Source: Artocarpus heterophyllus
Lineage: Eukaryota; Streptophyta; Magnoliopsida; Rosales; Moraceae
NCBI GenBank assembly: GCA_025403435.1
Contig: CM046350.1
Location: forward strand, 27,606,938 to 27,670,937
Direction: 5' to 3'
Length of the DNA stretch: 64,000 bases
Notes under the pieces: model-generated
Databases searched by the model: none
What the model saw: only the letters and a program-made list of their open reading frames with translations
What the model was told of the DNA's origin: nothing
Translations under genes and position numbers: made by a program
Part shown: piece by piece, positions 32,961 through 44,107 of the stretch
Layout of the letters: each line of letters opens with the position of its first letter
Numbering within the stretch: the stretch's first letter is position 1

Positions 32961-34060
32961 TATTTGTATCGACAAATGCCACTTTTCTCGAGAATGATTA
33001 TATGACAAACTATAAACCTCGTAGCAAAGTTGTACTTGAAGAGTTACTTTCTGATCAGATCAGACCGCAACCGACAACTGTTGTCGAAGGACAAAATGAG
33101 GAGACCACATCTCCCTATCAGAATGTTATACCACCTCGACGTAGTGGGAAGGTTGTGAGACCACTTGCTCGCTACAGGGAACTTGGAGAAGCAAATGTTG
33201 CTATCTTTGATAATGGTGAAGATGATCCATTGACATATCGTGATGCGATGGAAGTTTCTGAGAAGGAAAATGGCTGGAGGCTATGAACCTTGAAATGGAG
33301 TCCATGTACTCCAATTCAGTCTGGGATCTTGTAGAGCTACCTGAAGGGATAAAACCTATAGGGTGCAAATGGATTTACAAGAAGAAAAGAGGAGTGGATG
33401 GGAAAGTTGAGACTTTCAAAGCCAGGCTTGTGGCAAAGGGTTATACCTAAAAGGAGGGAGTTGACTATGAAGAAGCTTTCTCGCCTATAGCTATGCTTAA
33501 ATCCATTCGGATTCTTTTATCGATTGCTGCTTGTCTTGATTATGAGATATGGCAAATGGATGTCAAGATTGCCTTTTTGAATGGCTATCTTGAGGAAAGC
33601 ATCTATATGGTGCAACCAGAAGGGTTTGTAGTCAAAGGTCAAGAGCAAAAAGTTTGCAAGTTGCAGAGGTCTATCTATGGACTCAAGCAAGCTTCAAGAT
33701 CTTGGAACTTGAGATTTGATGAAGCGATCAAATCTTATGGTTCCGATCAAAATATTGATGAACCTTGTGTTTACAAGTACATCAAAGATAAGAATGTGGT
33801 CTTCTTGGTTCTTTATGTAGATGATATCCTACTCATTGGGAATGATGTAATGATGTAGGCGTATTATCTGATATAAAGAAATAGCTCGCCAACAATTTCC
33901 AAATGAAAGATTTAGGAGAAGCAAGTTATGTTCTTGGAATCCAACTCATAAGAGATCGCAAGAACAAACTGTTGGCACTGTCTCAGGCATCGTATATCGA
34001 TAAGGTGCTTATCAGATTTTCGATGCAAAACTCCAAGAAAGGTAATTTGCCTACACGTCA
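32961..34060 (+). pseudogene. Copia reverse transcriptase
   Basis: The RVT_2 domain is recognisable: GCKWIYKKKRGVDG, FKARLVAKGYT, the WQMDVKIAFLNGYLEESIYM block, YGLKQASRSWN and the catalytic LYVDDILLIGND (about 33808-33843). A one-base deletion near 33265 shifts the frame, TAA at 33448-33450 interrupts motif 1, and a tandem 8-bp duplication (33842-33857) shifts the frame just after the catalytic motif. Confidence 0.85.
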
Positions 34061-34808
34061 TGGAGTTTATCTTTCAAAAGAGCAGTGTCCTAAGACACCT
34101 CAAGAGGAAGAAAATATGAGACGGGTACCCTACGCATCTGCAGTAGGAAGTCTAATGTATGTCATGTTGTATACAAGACCTGACATTTGTTATGCGGTGG
34201 GTATAGTCTGTCGGTATCAATCCAACCCAGGATTAGATCATTGGATAGCGGTTAAACATATTCGCAAGTATCTTAGGAGAACGAGAAACTATATGCTAGT
34301 TTATTCTAGTGAAAATTTGATTCCCATTGGATACACTGATTCTGATTTTTAATCAGACAAAGACACACGTAAATCTATATCTGGATCAGTGTTTACTTTT
34401 GGTGGTGGAGCCATAGTTTGGAGAAGCATCAAACAATCTTGTATTGCTGATTCAACTATGGAAGCAGAATATGTGGCCGCTTGTGAAGCAGCTAAAGAAG
34501 CTGTTTGGCTCCGTAAGTTCTTAAATGATTTGGAAGTAGTTCCAGGCATGGATAAACCACTCACACTGTATTGTGACAACAGTGGTGCAGTGGCAAATTC
34601 AAGAGAACCTAGAAGCTACAAAAGAGGAAAGCATATAGAAAGAAAATATCATTTGATTAGAGAGATAGTGCATCAAGGCGATGTCGAAGTTGTAAAAATA
34701 GTGTCAGAAAACAACCTTGCCGACCCTTTCACCAAGACGTTACCTGCAAAGAGCTTTGAGGGACACTTGGAAGGCTTAGGTCCTAGAGACATGTCTCACC
34801 TGCTTTAG
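34061..34808 (+). pseudogene. Copia RNase H and C-terminus
   Basis: The copia-type RNase H shows the catalytic acidic residues in GYTDSDF, STMEAEYVAACEAAKEAVWL and LYCDNSGAVA, followed by the conserved KHIERKYHLIRE and ADPFTKTLP. A TAA at 34350-34352 splits it; the natural stop is TAG at 34806-34808. The minus-strand open frame over 34349-34579 is a shadow. Confidence 0.85.
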
Positions 34809-34822
34809 GACAAGTGGGAGAT
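34808..34822 (+). promoter_or_regulatory. Polypurine tract of the copia element
   Basis: GGACAAGTGGGAGAT lies directly before the 3' LTR and primes plus-strand DNA synthesis. Confidence 0.8.
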
Positions 34823-36792
34823 TGTTGGGCTTAGTGCCCTAAAAGCTGTGACATTATACATATTATTAATAAATAAATAAAATGACATTTATTATTATTT
34901 TGGTTGATTATATGTATTATGAATGCATTTATAAACATCAAGAAAATTCCATGATTATTTATGTGACTATAAATTTAGCATATAAGTGTTATTTGCTTAG
35001 GGATAAATTTATAGATAATAATCTAAATAGTCCGTAATAATTAATTAAAGTTTGAGATCTTTAATTAAAAATTACAAGTACGGTCGAATCTCATCTAAAA
35101 TGAAATAGTTATTATCCAGACTATTAATGCAGAGACATTGGATTGGAAGTACTTTATATAATGAGATTATATAGGACTGGACCAGATAAATTATGAATCT
35201 CTTATAATCATCCGTTACAAATAGAGTATTCAAATTTATCACTATGATGATCATATATTTGACAGTCTTAATCCTGAGTATTTATTAGACTCCTATTTAT
35301 GACATTATGTTTTTTGACTTGCATGGTAAAATTTGTCTAAGCACAGATTATAACTTAGCATCTTGGAGACATAAAGTAATAAATGGCTGGGAATAATATT
35401 ATACAGATATGAAATCCATTCCTTCCTTATGGAAGTTAGAAAAATAGTTCTCTTGAGTGATAATTCAAGGTTTGAACAGTAGAGCGCTCGTTCATAATAA
35501 GATTATGAATTAATTGTTCATTAGAGAATTATTGAAACTCAAGGATAAAGATGTAATAAGAGAGGTGAACGGAAATTGAACCTAGCTCTTATTATGAACT
35601 ATTTATGGAGGACTGACTTAAATGTAATGATTATATCAATGGACTACTCGTTAATTTTCTTTGAGTAATTTCACTATAATCTCAAGAGTTCAGTTTCAGT
35701 TTTTTAGTGGAGTAACATTGAAACTAATAAATTTGGCACATTAATCAAAGAGTTTAATTAATTGTCAAATTTATTTGAGCTTGGGTTATAGGTCCATAGG
35801 TCCCCAATACCACCTTTGTAACACTATATTGGATTTTTGCATAGAATGAATTATACATGTTTAATTCAGAATTATTGAATTCTGAATTAATTATTTCACA
35901 CTTGAATTATTAATGTAACATAGAAAATGTTCTCTGTGACACATAATGTAATGTGATAAATGTTGTCACATTTAACTGAGCATTAGTTAATTAATTAATT
36001 GGTTAATTTTAAAATCTATTCTTAAATAAATGTGATTTATTTTTGAATTTAGATTTAGATATATATATATATATATGATTTTGAACCAAATCTTTTTATA
36101 TATATATAAGATTTTATAATATATTAATATATATATATATTAATATAATATTATAAAAAAAAAGAGGAAAGACGTTGAACTTCAGTTTCACGCTTTCCTT
36201 TATATATATATATATATATAACTGAATCAATCATGTGATTCGGTCATCAAATCAAAAAAAAAAAAGGTAAACTTCCTTTTACTTCACGGATGACTTATAT
36301 ATATACATATTTATGTGTGTGTGTGAGACTGGAATCAGTGTGTGATTCGGGAAAGAAGAAAAAGGAAAAGAAAAAGAAAAGGGAAAGTAAAATTACTAAT
36401 GGCTCATATATAAAAAGGAGAGATAACAGTTATCTCAATAATTTTTATTCACGTAATTTTTAGAGAGAAAAACTGAGAGTTCTTCTCTAAAGAAAAAGGT
36501 CTGCTATCTCATGTGTTGAGTACATAGCAGATTCAGAAAAGTGTGAGGAAAATTCATTCTTACAGTTTGACGCCCACTCGTCTTTCCATTGGTGTGGAGG
36601 CTTGGTTTGGAAGATCGTGGTGTCAAAGAGGAAAGCTAGGATACCCTGATAGTCTTCAAAAGGTTAGTAAAAATTCCTAAAGCTTTCTATAATTAAAATT
36701 ATATATCTATTCCCGATGAACAAAGTTTTCAGAAAATTTTTGTTTGTCAACGATCTGTTCCTTCCGCTGCGTTTCATATTTTAATTCCAACA
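34823..36792 (+). repeat. 3' LTR of the copia element
   Basis: It matches 27240-29230 over its length with scattered substitutions, mostly transitions, and shorter TA tracts. It starts TGTTGGGC and ends CCAACA, followed by GTATC. Confidence 0.9.
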
Positions 36793-36797
36793 GTATC

Positions 36798-37079
36798 ATG
36801 AAACACGGTTAGAGGATCTTGAGACCTACATAGGTAATATGGGCGTGTCAATGATACCCCTTGAAGTGCAAATTAGGCAAACAGCTACTGCTATAAATTC
36901 TCAAGAAAGAAGGTAATTTCTATGCGACACAGAGGTAAACCTAACGGAGTACTACAATGCCATTACATTAAAGAGTGGGAAAGAAATTGAATTACTAAGG
37001 CCAAAGCATCCCCAAGCACCTTCGTCCTCGACTATACTATCCCAAGATCAACAAGAAAAAGAGAAAGTAAAAGAAATGG
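36798..37079 (+). pseudogene. Athila-type gag, second part
   Basis: The reading resumes here after the copia insertion: HETRLEDLETYIGNMGV, then PLEVQIRQTATAINSQERR and AITLKSGKEIE, the conserved C-terminal Gag block of Athila-type elements. It is stopped by the solo LTR at 37080. It repeats the DL.THIGNMGV motif found just left of the copia insertion. Confidence 0.65.
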
Positions 37080-37238
37080 TGTTAGTGATGTGCCCTTAGC
37101 CAATTATGTAATGACCACATCTTGATTTCGTTACAGTTGCATTTTATTAATAAAGATGCATTTTCATTATTTTTTTATACTAATTCCATGAATAGTTAAT
37201 TTTGCCTACGATCATCAAGTATATGACTTGATAGTAAA

Positions 37239-39203
37239 TGTAACACCCGTATTTTTAACGGGCATAATTTTGTAAAATTTAATGAATAAAATGTGACTAT
37301 TTAAAATTACTAAGTTGTTTATGATCATTTAAAAAAAATACCATTTTAGTATTTTCTTACCAAGTCTTCCTAAGAAACATTCAAAACTTACCAACACTTA
37401 CTTCTACCAATCTTGTCTCCCTAAATTATTGCTCAATTATATAGACTTCTTCTCATTTTGCTAAAGGTATCCGAAGGGGACATTGAATTATTTTCCGTCA
37501 ATTCATAGAAGACATGGAGATATTTCTCAACCACCTAATTAATTATTTCCTTATCTTCTTCTATAATTCACTCCAATTATCCCCTCAATTATGTTGGCAT
37601 TATTTGCTAAAAGTCTTCATGGGAGACAAGATGATATTTTCCTTTAAGACTCTTTTGTTTCTTCTTACAACTTTTCCCCGTAAACATCTCATTCCTCTTA
37701 AGCATTTTGATATCTTTTTATTTAACTATCACCACCTTCTTCTCTAGTTCTCATTCTCTCCCTTCTCACTTCAAATTTCTAACTAAAGACATAGAGCACA
37801 AAGCTCTCTTTGTGGCCAAGACAATTATAATTCCCAACGATGATCGAGGCGGTTTTAAAGTTAATTCAAGCTTGATTGATAACCCAAACTTTGGTGCTTT
37901 TCAAAGAAGTTTTGAGGTAGGTTTTCTTTAATCTAAACTTAGTTTTTAGTATGCATTTTCTCCATGTTTAATGCATAAAAATACTTTAATGGCACTAGTA
38001 GACGGGTTTACACATAACTCACTTATGAATGTGATTATACGTTGTGCTTTAGTTTTAATTGTCCTTATGCATGCCTTAGGGTCAAGGATGTGTGGAGCTA
38101 ACGTTAATTGATTCCAGGATTAAAAGATTGTTGATAAGCTTGAAAGGTAGGGATTCTATTACTCATTTTTGTGAGGTTTTTATAGAATTAAAATTGATTG
38201 TTTTGCCGCAATATATATATATCTATGTTGAACTGATATTATATGAGTATCACATATGAAACTATGACATGGACTCGTCTTGTATTGTACGGCGAGGAAC
38301 ATAATGAATTGACATATGTTATAAATTGAGAAGCATGGTTAGGAAAACTGACTCTATTAATAATGATTTAATATAGAGAAATGGTGAGACATGAAGAGGG
38401 CGGCGGTTACGTCCTTGGGCATGAATACCCAAAAAGGTAAAATAGGGGGAAGGTGATGACGCTTCCTTGGGTTGAAAGTCCCAGAACACACTGTACAGGA
38501 ATTGATTTGGTGAGGACTCGGGGCTTGATGTCCCCTCACCGGAACACCCTTGGAATGTTTATGGGGTGATCAAGTGCGCCCATTTGGGTTTCGATGAGTT
38601 GAGTGATACTCAATTTAACATGGATACCTAGGAACAATGATGATTGGTAATATTTGTATAAATGTGTAATTATGACACTTGGTAATGATTAACTACGGTA
38701 TCCATAAGATGTGATCATAATAAACCTCATAATCTGGAATATGATGTAACCTACTAACCATGCAGTTTTTAATGTGGTAATGGATAAACCATAAGGTGAG
38801 TCATGATTTCCCTACTGGGCATGTCGATGCTCATCCCTATCATATCTTCATATCTCAGGTGGAACTCAGTGCAACATATTTGAAGAGGAATAAGCGAAAA
38901 CAATCCTGCTGTTTTCGTGTTAGAAGACCCTGTTTAATTACAACTTATCTACAACATGTAAGAGTTGTATTATTTTTTTTATGGCTGTGTTAAGTTATTT
39001 GGGAATTGTACTATGGTGATGATGACTGTAATTATATATATTTGGTGCTACACTAAAAACTGTGGTTTGTATTTAAAACGTTTATTTTTATTTTTCTTGT
39101 TGTTTAAAGACCCATGGGCATTGTTTAATTGATTTAAATAATATAAAATTTAAAATTATTTTTATTTATTTAAAACTGTTAACCCCCACATAGGGGTGTT
39201 ACA
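37239..39203 (+). repeat. 5' LTR of the gypsy chromovirus
   Basis: It starts TGTAACACCC and ends GGGTGTTACA, an imperfect inverted terminus typical of Tekay/Del-type LTRs. Three small hairpins lie at about 38413-38537. The short open frames inside it (for example 37514-37747) recur in the 3' LTR and are not genes. Confidence 0.95.
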
Positions 39204-39210
39204 GAATTTT

Positions 39211-39223
39211 TGGTATCAGAGCC
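39211..39223 (+). promoter_or_regulatory. tRNA-iMet primer-binding site of the gypsy element
   Basis: TGGTATCAGAGCC matches the 3' end complement of plant initiator tRNA-Met. It lies 7 nt after the LTR, a somewhat long spacing. Confidence 0.9.
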
Positions 39224-39354
39224 TAGGTTCGATTAACCTAGGGGGTATAGCACCACCTTAAAAATTAATCTTTGGGAATGGTTTTAAAGTTAGGTGTTAA
39301 TGTCATCATCATTTGGTACTGATCCTAGTTAAATTTTCGCAGCCAGTAGAAACT

Positions 39355-42300
39355 ATGCCACCAAGACGTCAAATGCAATCGTCTGAGCTGTCACAACCGG
39401 TTGAACATGCTCAAGAAGTTGAGCAACCGGAACCGATGGAACAAGCTCAAGAAGATGAGCAACTACGACATGCAACACAATCCCCGCCAGCTGCACCAGA
39501 AGTAAATAATTTAGGACAAATTCTTCAAGCATTACAAAATGTGCAAAGACCTGTGGAGGTTCGTGATCCCGAACAACGACATCTAACTCTGTTGAAGGAG
39601 TTTATGAAGCAGAAACCACCCACATTTAGTGGAGAACCTAACCCGGTCATAGCAGAACAATGGCTAAAGGCAGTCAAAAAGAAGTTGGACACCTTGAGGA
39701 TTCCACGGGAGTATTGGGTTAGCTTTTCAACATATATATTTGAGGGTAAAGCCGAAGAATGGTGGGATCTTCAAAAAGACGACTATGATGTGCCGAATCT
39801 TACATGGGAGCAGTTCGAAACCATTTTTCGCAACACCTATATTCCTCAGAGCCATAGGCAAGCAATGATGCGAGAATTTGAAAACCTGGTGCAGGGAGAT
39901 ACAACAGTTGCTGAATACCATGCTCGATTTATAGAATTGTCTCGCTACAATCCCGGGGCTGTATCGGATCCAATGGCGAGATGCGAAAAATTTAGAAATA
40001 ACCTGAGGCCGAAAATCAGACAAATGATAGCTGCTGTTCCATCAACAGATTTTCTTGATCTTGTAGCTGCGGCACAGCGGGCAGAGACAGAACTAAATAA
40101 CTCCTATGGAGAGTATAAGGGTTCTGGTGGGCGTCAAAGGAAAATAAGTAAGAAAGAGAAGTCACAAGGGCAAGTCATTCAGCATAGTGGAGTGACTATT
40201 GGTGGTGGATCTTCTGGCAGTGGTCGTTTCCAACCGTATGCTTGTCATAACTGTGGACAAGTGGGACATCTGAGGAGAAATTGCCCTAACCGCCCTACAC
40301 AATCATCCTTTGCACCAAGGCCACAAGGAAGTCATTTTGGCTCCACTGTTTGGGGAGGGAGTCAAAATCGTGGAGCGCCTCAGCAAAACACTCCAGCTTC
40401 CCAAGTCTCAGTAACTCAACCTCGAGGGTTCCAGCCTCAGTACAACTATCAACAGCGGCCACAGGGTTCCAATTTTTATGCTAATCAGAACTTCCAACCG
40501 ACTCCACAAGGCTCAGTGAATCAAAGGCCATATTTTTCTGGGAGAAATAATAATAAGGCTAGTAGTAGCCAAGGAAACCGAGGAAAAAGTGATAAAGGAA
40601 AAGCACCAGCACAAGCTTATGCAATTACGGCTACAACTGGACAAGGAAAACAGGCTGATCACTCAGTTGTAGACGGTATGATTCACGTGTCTCATTCTTG
40701 GGCTTATGTATTATTTGACACTGGTGCCACTCATTCATTTATATCTATGTTATTTGCTTCCGTACTACAATTAGAAACTGAGACATGTAGTTCATCATTA
40801 ACCCTTAGTACACCAATGGGCGGGATAGCTGAAGTATCCATAATTTGTAAATCAGTGTGTATTGTTATAGGAGAACATAAACTATCGGCTGACCTATATG
40901 TAATAACTATGACAGAGTTTGATGTAATCTTAGGAATGGATTGGCTAACTAAATACCAGGCAATAGTAGATTGTCATAGGAAACGTGTCTCTTTATTCAC
41001 CAAGAATGGACAAGTCATCGAATTTCAGGCAAAAACAGGAACAGTGACGCCAGCCCCGGTGCTAAAGGCTTGTATTGGAGGACGAAGGAATTTCACCAAT
41101 CTTGGGACGATCTTTGCTTCAGATGGAGAACTAAAGAAGAGTGACCTATCCTCTCACACTCCTGTGGTGGATGAATTTTCAGATGTTTTTCCAGATGAAT
41201 TGCCCGGACTTCCGCCTGATAGAGAAATTGAGTTTGTCATCGACTTAACTCAAGGAGCAGCACCTGTTTCTATTGCCCCGTATCGAATGGCACCTGCTGA
41301 GAAAGTGGAATTGAGGAAGCAGTTGGACGAATTACTGGAAAAAGGATTTATTCGACCAAGTACATCACCTTGGGGAGCTCCAGTACTTTTTGTGAAGAAA
41401 CATGACGGATCGTTGAGGCTCTGTGTCGATTATCGCCAGCTTAATCGATTGACTATCAAGAACAAGTACCCTCTTCCCCGAATTGATGAGTTGTTCGATC
41501 AGTTAGGAGGATCTTGCTATTTCTCAAAGATTGACTTACGATCCGGATATCACCAACTGAAGATAAGAGAAGAGGACATTCCAAAGACAGCTTTTCGGAC
41601 TCGCTACGGTCATTTTGAGTTTCTTGTCATGCCTTTCGGGTTAACTAATGCACCAGCGGCTTTCATGGACTTGATGAACCGTGTCTTTCGACCGTACTTA
41701 GATCAATTTATCATTGTTTTCATAGATGATATCTTGATCTATTCTAAAAACGAAGAAGAACATGCTGAGCATTTGAGGATCGCTCTACAAACGTTTAGAG
41801 AACATGGTCTTTATGCAAAAAGAGAAAAATGTGATTTCTGGATGACGAAGGTCAAGTTCCTTGGACACGTTGTCTCTAAAGAAGGCATCTCAGTGGACCC
41901 CTCCAAAATTGAAGCAGTGCTAAATTGGGAACGACCAAAGAACGTGTCAGAGATTCGAAGTTTCCTCGGACTAGCTGGATACTATCGACGCTTCGTAGAG
42001 AATTTTTCAAAGATTGCTTCTCCATTAACAAAACTCACAAGGAAGAATGTCAAGTTCGTGTGGGATGATAAATGTGAAGAAGCATTTGAGGAACTGAAAC
42101 GAAGACTCACTAGTGCACCTGTGCTGATCATACCTAACAACGAGGAGCCTTACACAGTATACACTGATGCCTCAGGAAACGGTTTGGGTTGTGTGTTAAT
42201 GCAGCATGGACGAGTAGTTGCCTACGCCTCACGCCAGTTGAAACCCCATGAGAGGAACTACCCCACACATGATCTTGAGTTAGCTGCTGTGGTTTTCGCA

Positions 42301-44052
42301 CTCAAAATTTGGAGATGTTATCTATATGGCGCAAAGTTCGAGCTATATTCAGATCATCAAAGTCTGAAATATTTGTTTACTCAAAAGGATCTCAATCTAA
42401 GGCAACGAAGATGGACTGAGTACATGGTGGACTATGACTTTAGTATCCAATATCATCCTGGAAAAGCAAATGCCGTGGCAGATGCTCTAAGTCGTAAGAA
42501 CAACGGACGTATAGCCAGTTTAGCATTGGAAGATTGGAGACGAGTCACTATCGCCGACTTCAACTTGCAATATTATGAAGATAACGAGAGAGCTTTCTTA
42601 TTCAATGTGATAGCAACTCCTACGTTAATTCAGAAAGTAAAACAAGGACAATGGCACGATGAAGGATTACGTAGGGTTTGGAAACAAATACAAAATGGAG
42701 AACAACTGGATGGATGGCAGATTGAGCCAGAAGGATTTTTACTTTACAAAGGAAGATTAGTTGTTCCAGAGGATCCATATCTCAGGCATGCGGTGCTAGA
42801 TGAGGCTCACCGTTCAAAGTTTGCTATTCATCCTGGAAGCACAAAAATGTATATGGATCTAAAACGACAATACTGGTGGCGAGGAATGAAACGAGATGTA
42901 GCAACCTTTGTCTCTAAGTGCATGACGTGCCAACAGGTTAAAGCGGAACATCAAAAGCCTGGAGGCGAGTTGAGGAGCTTACCTATTCCAGAATGGAAGT
43001 GGGATCATGTGACAATGGACTTTGTTACTGGATTTCCTAAGACTCAAATAGGGCATGACGCCGTTTGGGTAATTGTAGATCGTTTAACTAAGACAGCCCA
43101 CTTCATCCCAATCAGAACTAATTATAGTATCTCAAAATTATGTCAATTGTACGTGGAAAAGGTAGTGACATTGCATGGAGTGCCAATGTCAATAGTTTCC
43201 GATAGAGATACACGTTTCACGTCGAAATTTTGGAGAGGATTGCAGAGGGCCTTGGGAACTCAATTGAATTTTAGTACAGCTTTTCATCCTCAAACAGATG
43301 GACAATCTGAACGTGTCATTCAGATTCTCGAGGATATGCTTCGGGCTTGTGTGCTGGACTTTGGAACAAATTGGGCTGCACAGCTGCCATATGTTGAATT
43401 CGCATATAACAACAGTTACCAAGCAAGTATTAGAATGGCTCCATATGAGGCCTTATATGGTAGACCTTGTAGATCTCCATTGTGTTGGGCTGAAAAGGAA
43501 GAGCGTCTTGAACTTGGGCCTCAGTTTATCAGAGAAACAACGGACAAGATCCAGATTATTCGCGAACGTCTTCAGACAGCTCAAAGTCGACAAAAGAGTT
43601 ATGCAGATAAGAGGAGGCGACCTTTAGAGTTCATGATCAGAGACTTTGTGTTCTTAAAAGTGAAACCAAAACGAGGTGTATCTCGATTTGGTGTTAAAGG
43701 AAAGTTAGCACCAAGGTATACAGGACCGTTTGAGATTGTGGAACGCATTGGAACGTTGGCATACCGTTTAGACCTACCACCACAATTGTCTCATGTACAT
43801 AATGTGTTTCATGTATCGATGTTGAGAAAGTATGAACCCGACCCTTCACATGTGATCATGTGGACAGATGTGCCAATTCAAGGAGATACGAATTATGAAG
43901 AAATTCCAGTTCAAATACTGGATCATGAAATAAAATTATTACGTCGTCGTGGAATTCCTCTGGTGAAAGTGATGTGGCAACACCATGATGTGGAGGAAGC
44001 CACATGGGAACTTGAATCTGAAATGAGAGAAAAGTACCCACATTTGTTTTAA
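39355..44052 (+). CDS. Gag-Pol polyprotein of Ty3/gypsy chromovirus, intact (1565 aa)
   Basis: One frame encodes the whole replication machinery. I chose ATG 39355 (MPPRRQMQ); the frame is open 14 codons further upstream but only from a TTG. Domains by residue: Gag about 80-230; CCHC zinc knuckle Cys297-Cys310 ([14 protein letters not shown]); protease Asp455 in [13 protein letters not shown] about 640-830 with Asp791-Asp792 in FIDDILIYS; RNase H with Asp938 in [10 protein letters not shown]; integrase with His1152, His1159, Cys1189, Cys1192 and catalytic Asp1222, Asp1283, Glu1319; a GPF/Y-type module ([12 protein letters not shown], near 1455); chromodomain about 1519-1565 ending [15 protein letters not shown]. 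All catalytic residues are present and there is no stop or frameshift. The chromodomain is thought to guide integration to heterochromatin, which fits this repeat-dense setting. Confidence 0.97.
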   Translation: MPPRRQMQSSELSQPVEHAQEVEQPEPMEQAQEDEQLRHATQSPPAAPEVNNLGQILQALQNVQRPVEVRDPEQRHLTLLKEFMKQKPPTFSGEPNPVIAEQWLKAVKKKLDTLRIPREYWVSFSTYIFEGKAEEWWDLQKDDYDVPNLTWEQFETIFRNTYIPQSHRQAMMREFENLVQGDTTVAEYHARFIELSRYNPGAVSDPMARCEKFRNNLRPKIRQMIAAVPSTDFLDLVAAAQRAETELNNSYGEYKGSGGRQRKISKKEKSQGQVIQHSGVTIGGGSSGSGRFQPYACHNCGQVGHLRRNCPNRPTQSSFAPRPQGSHFGSTVWGGSQNRGAPQQNTPASQVSVTQPRGFQPQYNYQQRPQGSNFYANQNFQPTPQGSVNQRPYFSGRNNNKASSSQGNRGKSDKGKAPAQAYAITATTGQGKQADHSVVDGMIHVSHSWAYVLFDTGATHSFISMLFASVLQLETETCSSSLTLSTPMGGIAEVSIICKSVCIVIGEHKLSADLYVITMTEFDVILGMDWLTKYQAIVDCHRKRVSLFTKNGQVIEFQAKTGTVTPAPVLKACIGGRRNFTNLGTIFASDGELKKSDLSSHTPVVDEFSDVFPDELPGLPPDREIEFVIDLTQGAAPVSIAPYRMAPAEKVELRKQLDELLEKGFIRPSTSPWGAPVLFVKKHDGSLRLCVDYRQLNRLTIKNKYPLPRIDELFDQLGGSCYFSKIDLRSGYHQLKIREEDIPKTAFRTRYGHFEFLVMPFGLTNAPAAFMDLMNRVFRPYLDQFIIVFIDDILIYSKNEEEHAEHLRIALQTFREHGLYAKREKCDFWMTKVKFLGHVVSKEGISVDPSKIEAVLNWERPKNVSEIRSFLGLAGYYRRFVENFSKIASPLTKLTRKNVKFVWDDKCEEAFEELKRRLTSAPVLIIPNNEEPYTVYTDASGNGLGCVLMQHGRVVAYASRQLKPHERNYPTHDLELAAVVFALKIWRCYLYGAKFELYSDHQSLKYLFTQKDLNLRQRRWTEYMVDYDFSIQYHPGKANAVADALSRKNNGRIASLALEDWRRVTIADFNLQYYEDNERAFLFNVIATPTLIQKVKQGQWHDEGLRRVWKQIQNGEQLDGWQIEPEGFLLYKGRLVVPEDPYLRHAVLDEAHRSKFAIHPGSTKMYMDLKRQYWWRGMKRDVATFVSKCMTCQQVKAEHQKPGGELRSLPIPEWKWDHVTMDFVTGFPKTQIGHDAVWVIVDRLTKTAHFIPIRTNYSISKLCQLYVEKVVTLHGVPMSIVSDRDTRFTSKFWRGLQRALGTQLNFSTAFHPQTDGQSERVIQILEDMLRACVLDFGTNWAAQLPYVEFAYNNSYQASIRMAPYEALYGRPCRSPLCWAEKEERLELGPQFIRETTDKIQIIRERLQTAQSRQKSYADKRRRPLEFMIRDFVFLKVKPKRGVSRFGVKGKLAPRYTGPFEIVERIGTLAYRLDLPPQLSHVHNVFHVSMLRKYEPDPSHVIMWTDVPIQGDTNYEEIPVQILDHEIKLLRRRGIPLVKVMWQHHDVEEATWELESEMREKYPHLF

Positions 44053-44094
44053 CATTGTAATCAGTGTACGAAATTGCGAGGACGAAATTTTTAT

Positions 44095-44107
44095 AGGAGG
44101 GGAGAGC
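44095..44107 (+). promoter_or_regulatory. Polypurine tract of the gypsy element
   Basis: AGGAGGGGAGAGC directly precedes the 3' LTR. Confidence 0.85.

Larger units (their letters stand above)
27240..36792 (+). mobile_element. Ty1/copia LTR retrotransposon, full length but inactive
   Basis: Two LTRs (27240-29230 and 34823-36792) enclose primer site, a 1.6-kb leader, gag, protease, integrase, RT, RNase H and a polypurine tract, in copia order with integrase before RT. GTATC flanks it on both sides (27235-27239 and 36793-36797). In the first 360 bp I count about 15 differences between the LTRs (about 4 percent). At least eight stops and two frameshifts in the coding part make it inactive. The copia lineage is not resolved from this sequence alone. 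Confidence 0.9.

Noticed and set aside
27190..36847. 50-bp target-site duplication flanking the copia element
   Set aside because: Retroelement duplications are 4-6 bp. The exact GTATC pair abuts the LTRs, and the longer similarity is an internal gag repeat.
37514..37931. Open frames of 77 and 74 codons repeated at 44383-44800
   Set aside because: They recur only because they lie in the two LTRs of one element. They show no domain and no conservation beyond the repeat itself.
39313..39354. Longer start for the gypsy Gag-Pol at 39313
   Set aside because: The codon there is TTG, and the following 14 residues are unlike Gag. ATG at 39355 gives the usual MPPRR start.
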